Positions 14,987 through 17,467 of a stretch of DNA of 17,467 bases are shown here, piece after piece (position 1 is the stretch's first letter; each line of letters opens with the position of its first letter). Source of the DNA: Firmicutes bacterium UBA3930 (lineage in GTDB: Bacteria; Bacillota; Clostridia; Caldicoprobacterales; Caldicoprobacteraceae); NCBI GenBank assembly GCA_002385885.1, contig DGEI01000027.1, positions 131,578-149,044 on the forward strand, written 5' to 3'. A program made the translations under genes and the position numbers. The notes below the pieces were generated by a model. It ran no database searches, was not told where the DNA came from, and saw nothing but the letters and a program-made list of their open reading frames with translations.

Positions 14987-15097
14987 ACAAGGATCCACCG
15001 GGGATATTGTTCAACGAACATATCCGGCTGTATAATCACCAACCGATGGGTCCTTTTAAGAGGGACGTTTGACGCAGTCAAGGGTCCCTCTTTCCTT
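14987..15097 (+). ncRNA. Candidate structured RNA with terminator (unknown class)
   Basis: A possible promoter precedes it (TATAAT 14975-14980, weak TGTTTA 14952-14957). An 8-bp helix AAGGATCC (14989-14996) with GGGTCCTT (15048-15055, one T-G pair) encloses a hairpin with a 10-bp stem. That hairpin is GGATAT, a bulged T, GTTC (15002-15012) paired with GAACATATCC (15016-15025), loop AAC. A 20-nt single strand follows. Directly after the helix comes a terminator-like stem: 9 bp (15058-15066 with 15084-15092), then an inner TTGAC/GTCAA, then TTTCCTTAT. This aptamer-plus-terminator layout could be a riboswitch leader for the UPF0016 gene about 380 nt downstream or a free small RNA. It matches no class I recognise. 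The stretch 14860-14951 before it shows nothing identifiable. Confidence 0.45.
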
Positions 15098-15141
15098 ATA
15101 AATCCAGGTTTATCCGGGTTTAGATTTAAAAATTTTTATGC

Positions 15142-15307
15142 TTAACGAAGCGGGGGCAGCCGGAACCATTCTAACGCGTCAGCGAGTTTTGGTGGAGGCC
15201 CGGAGCAGGCGATACAGGTTCCTGGCCCTGAGCTCCGGCGAGCGGAATAATATTCTTCACACATATTCCTCAAAGCTTTTTACATATCCGATAAGATAAG
15301 AATACTT
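15142..15307 (+). repeat. Dispersed intergenic element, copy 3 (longest form)
   Basis: It begins with the TTAACGAAGCGG and AGCCGGAACCA module (15142-15168). A GC-rich middle follows, including the 7-bp stem CCGGAGC/GCTCCGG (15200-15206 with 15232-15238). Then come the core GAGCGGAATAAT (15240-15251), preceded by GCCCTGAGCTCCGGC, and finally AGAATACTT (15299-15307), shared with copy 2. The spacing from core to last block (47 nt) is close to copies 1 and 2 (52 and 53 nt). It is more GC-rich than its surroundings. Confidence 0.6.
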
Positions 15308-15389
15308 ACTGGTTTAATCAAATAATAGTTATAATAGCTTGTATTTTTTCAGAATATAGTCCGGGTATATATCGCAGACTTCCATATAT

Positions 15390-15427
15390 ACAGCATATTT
15401 GTCCAATTTGTTGTACAAATATGCTGT
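15390..15427. promoter_or_regulatory. 38-nt dyad upstream of the UPF0016 gene
   Basis: ACAGCATATTTGT (15390-15402) and ACAAATATGCTGT (15415-15427) are perfect inverted repeats. Inside, after one C-T mismatch, CAA pairs with TTG around TTTG. As RNA this is a 16-pair hairpin with one mismatch; no T-run follows, so it is not an intrinsic terminator. It lies 48 nt before the GTG start and about 48 nt after a possible start site from TATAAT at 15330-15335. It may be an operator or a leader hairpin. Confidence 0.6.
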
Positions 15428-15474
15428 GGATCGGAGGTTCGACTGTTTGTTATAATAATGAAAGGATGATCAAT

Positions 15475-15777
15475 GTGAATTGGAAACTCATACTTATGTC
15501 ATTTTTTATGCTGTTTATTGCCGAGCTGGGAGACAAGACACAATTGACGGTATTTACACTGGCTGCTCAGCATAAAGATCCGCTGCCGGTATTTATAGGA
15601 GCATCTTTAGCCCTGGTAGCAGTCACCCTGTTGGGTTCATTCCTGGGTGGAGTTGTGTCCAGGTATGTGCCGGCATGTTGTTTGCAGCTTATAGCCGGAG
15701 CTCTCTTTGTAGGAATCGGTATATTTATTTTGCGGGAGGCCGTGCCCGCTGTGTGGAATATGTTTGTCATGAAGTGA
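15475..15777 (+). CDS. UPF0016/GDT1-TMEM165 family membrane protein, single-domain form
   Basis: The 100-residue protein has about three membrane segments and one copy of the family signature E-L-G-D-K-T (17-22), which binds the transported cation. Characterised relatives export Mn2+ or exchange Ca2+/Mn2+ for protons. Most bacterial members have two such repeats in about 200 residues; this one has a single repeat, and no second half lies beside it, so it should act as a homodimer or with a distant partner. I chose GTG 15475, 9 nt after AAAGG (15461-15465). An in-frame ATG at 15466 abuts the site, and the ATG at 15421 lies inside the upstream dyad. No yybP-ykoY Mn2+ riboswitch is recognisable in the leader. 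Confidence 0.85.
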   Translation: MNWKLILMSFFMLFIAELGDKTQLTVFTLAAQHKDPLPVFIGASLALVAVTLLGSFLGGVVSRYVPACCLQLIAGALFVGIGIFILREAVPAVWNMFVMK

Positions 15778-16059
15778 TGTATCCTGCTTCAATGGCTTTG
15801 CAGTAAAACAGGCGCAATAATATTTATATGGTATGTATAGCGTATTCAGGTTATAATCCATTTATACAGCGTAAATGGGATGTTGTGAAATTAACACAAT
15901 TCTCATGGACCCTGCAATATTTTTCTGAGCATGAAACTTGCGCATGTTGTATAATGGTTAAAGGCTGTGACCGTTTTCAGGAGTTTTAAAACAGGATCAG
16001 AGAGCGGCCAAGAGGATATACCGTTATATGGCAGATACCAAAAGGGGGAAATGGTAAAA
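15778..16059 (+). other. 282-bp gene-free leader of the corrinoid-activation gene
   Basis: It holds a 7-bp hairpin CCATTTA/TAAATGG (15858-15864 with 15872-15878) and a short dyad TTGTG-N7-CACAA (15883-15899). Two TATAAT sequences (15852-15857 and 15950-15955) are present, neither with a convincing -35 box. The second would put the start site near 15962. No coding region or known RNA is seen. Confidence 0.4.
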
Positions 16060-17467
16060 ATGTATGAAGTAGAGATCAGGCAGGAAGACAGGATTGAAAA
16101 GTTTATGGTTCCGGAAGGACAGAACCTGTTTAGCCTCATAAAGGAAAAAGGATTCATAATAGAGTCACCATGCGGCGGAAAAGGTATCTGCGGAAAATGC
16201 AGGGTTAAGATCGTTAAAGGAGAAGCAGCAGGAAACGGGCACTTTCCCGATGAGAGGGGGCACCTTTCCTTTTCTGATATGAACAATGGGGTTCGCCTGT
16301 CCTGCAGGGTGCGGGTAACTGAAGATCTTGTAGTGGAGCTGCCTGAAGCAAGCCATAAGGATGCTGTAATTATGACCGACGGGAACTATGATACAGCTTT
16401 AAATCCTTTGGTTTCCAAGCATTATATTGAGCTGCCCAGGCCTGCCTTAGGGGATCAGGTAAGCGATGTGGAACGGATAGAAAGACAGTTGGGCTTATCC
16501 GGCAGAACCCATCCTGATATTATGAGGCATATTCCCGATATTCTAAGGAAGAATGAATTTAAAGTAACCACAGTTCTTTTCGGGGAGGACATAATAGCTG
16601 TGGAAGGAGGGAATACTTCCGGGAAAAAGTACGGATTGGCTGTGGACATAGGCACAACCACCATGGTGGGATTTCTCATGGATCTGAGTGACGGCCGCCA
16701 GATAGATGTGTATTCAGCCATAAACCCTCAGAGGCAGTACGGTGCTGATGTTATAACCCGAAGCGATTTTACGGTGGAAAACAAGGAAGGGCTTGATATT
16801 CTGAGCAGGTTGGTACGGGATGAGATAAACGCCATGCTGCTCGGCTTTTATAAAAAGCACGGTATTTCTCCCCAAAATTTATATCACATTACATTAGCCG
16901 GAAATACCATCATGATGCATCTGTTTGCCGGGCTTCCGGTTAAAAACATAGCGGTTTCGCCCTTTATCCCCGTAACAGCCAGGCGTATAGATCTCGAACC
17001 GTTAAAGCTGGGTATTGACATGTGCCCTGCCGGACGAATAACCCTGCTGCCTATGGTGGCCGGATATGTAGGCGCCGATACCGTTGCTGCCATTATGGCG
17101 TCAGGCATGGCCGAAAATGATGAACTCGCCCTTTTGATCGATATAGGTACCAATGGTGAGATTGCCCTTGGAAACCGTGAGGAGATTATAGCCTGCTCAA
17201 CAGCTGCGGGACCGGCGTTCGAAGGGGCTAACATACGATACGGAATGGGTGGCGTAAGCGGCGCAATCAGCAGAGTCTGGATAAACGATGATGGAATACA
17301 GTATGCTACCATTGGAGGACAGCCTGCCCGGGGCATATGCGGTTCCGGTATAGTCGATGCAGCGGCGCTTATGCTAAAAGCCGGGATTCTTGAACCAAGC
17401 GGGAGGATGATAACAAGTGAGGAAGCCCGGGCATCTCTCTCCCCGGCATTGGCCGGAAGGGTGAGCC
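16060..17467 (+). CDS. Ferredoxin-ASKHA corrinoid activation/regeneration protein (3' end outside the window)
   Basis: About 469 residues are visible, and the reading frame is open to the right edge. The N-terminal 2Fe-2S ferredoxin domain has Cys38, Cys44, Cys47 and Cys82 (C-x5-C-x2-C-x34-C). A linker follows, then the ASKHA-type ATPase part with VDIGTTT at D196 and IDIGTNGEIALG at D361. This architecture is that of RamA-like and related proteins, which use ATP and an electron donor to re-reduce inactive Co(II) corrinoid in methyltransferase systems. No methyltransferase or corrinoid protein gene lies in the window; they may follow to the right. The start may be ATG 16060 (11 nt after AGGGGG) or in-frame ATG 16051 (2 nt after it); I prefer 16060. 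Confidence 0.88.
   Translation, partial: MYEVEIRQEDRIEKFMVPEGQNLFSLIKEKGFIIESPCGGKGICGKCRVKIVKGEAAGNGHFPDERGHLSFSDMNNGVRLSCRVRVTEDLVVELPEASHKDAVIMTDGNYDTALNPLVSKHYIELPRPALGDQVSDVERIERQLGLSGRTHPDIMRHIPDILRKNEFKVTTVLFGEDIIAVEGGNTSGKKYGLAVDIGTTTMVGFLMDLSDGRQIDVYSAINPQRQYGADVITRSDFTVENKEGLDILSRLVRDEINAMLLGFYKKHGISPQNLYHITLAGNTIMMHLFAGLPVKNIAVSPFIPVTARRIDLEPLKLGIDMCPAGRITLLPMVAGYVGADTVAAIMASGMAENDELALLIDIGTNGEIALGNREEIIACSTAAGPAFEGANIRYGMGGVSGAISRVWINDDGIQYATIGGQPARGICGSGIVDAAALMLKAGILEPSGRMITSEEARASLSPALAGRVS

Noticed and set aside
15100..15474. yybP-ykoY Mn2+ riboswitch before the UPF0016 gene
   Set aside because: Looked for because of the gene family; the conserved GGGGAGTAG-type segment is not present.
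15883..15899. TTGTG-N7-CACAA as a CRP/FNR or Rex operator
   Set aside because: The odd centre spacing does not fit the even-spaced consensus of either family, and no promoter is firmly placed; left as an uncharacterised short dyad.
16884..17336. 150-codon open frame on the minus strand opposite the corrinoid-activation gene
   Set aside because: Antisense shadow of a well-recognised coding region with intact motifs on the + strand.

Overview
The window looks like chromosome from an anaerobic, moderately low-GC Firmicute of the class Clostridia. The reasons are strong AGGAGG-type ribosome binding sites with several GTG starts, a glpP-glpK pair, a folT gene under a tetrahydrofolate (THF) riboswitch, a VanW/YoaR protein, a TGS-domain uridine kinase-like protein and a ferredoxin-ASKHA corrinoid-activation protein. 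I cannot assign a genus or species from sequence alone. No prophage, transposase, CRISPR array or defence gene is visible. The coding content is mostly conserved housekeeping; the unexplained content lies between the genes.

Layout, left to right. Positions 1-377: a perfect hairpin, then a promoter, tRNA-Gln(CTG), tRNA-Glu(CTC) and an intrinsic terminator. Positions 378-778: a gene-free stretch with copy 1 of a dispersed repeat, then a promoter whose -10 box lies inside a perfect dyad. Positions 779-3365: glpP, glpK and a small nitroreductase, closely spaced on the + strand. Positions 3407-4201 (-): a lipoprotein of unknown function. Positions 4622-7045: a LonC/YcbZ-type Lon-like protease. Positions 7186-11724: a VanW-domain membrane protein, a hairpin, a TGS/uridine kinase-like protein and a CapA-type lipoprotein, ending at a two-way terminator. 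Positions 11762-12578 (-): folT with its THF riboswitch, promoter and two tandem copies of a 16-bp repeat. Copy 2 of the dispersed element follows, then an FMN-binding glutamate synthase-like gene (-), divergent from a yfbR-like 5'-nucleotidase gene (+). Positions 14860-15474: a gene-free stretch with a candidate structured RNA, copy 3 of the dispersed element and a long dyad. It leads into a single-domain UPF0016/GDT1 transporter gene. A corrinoid-activation protein runs off the right edge.

How the parts work together. glpP-glpK is a glycerol-utilisation unit (RNA-binding antiterminator plus kinase), although no attenuator for GlpP is visible here. folT is a textbook riboswitch-controlled vitamin importer. 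The other genes are mostly single functions without clear pathway partners in the window.

Most interesting observations: (1) an undescribed dispersed intergenic element of about 110 nt, in three diverged same-strand copies with an invariant 12-nt core; (2) a promoter-aptamer-like-terminator arrangement at about 14952-15097 that fits no riboswitch class I recognise; (3) tandem palindrome-containing repeats just upstream of the folT promoter; (4) a near-perfect 38-nt dyad before the UPF0016 gene; (5) changed signature residues in the YfbR-like, GlpK and Lon-like proteins. Several gene starts given here are internal GTG or ATG codons, chosen because they sit at the right distance from a clear ribosome binding site.
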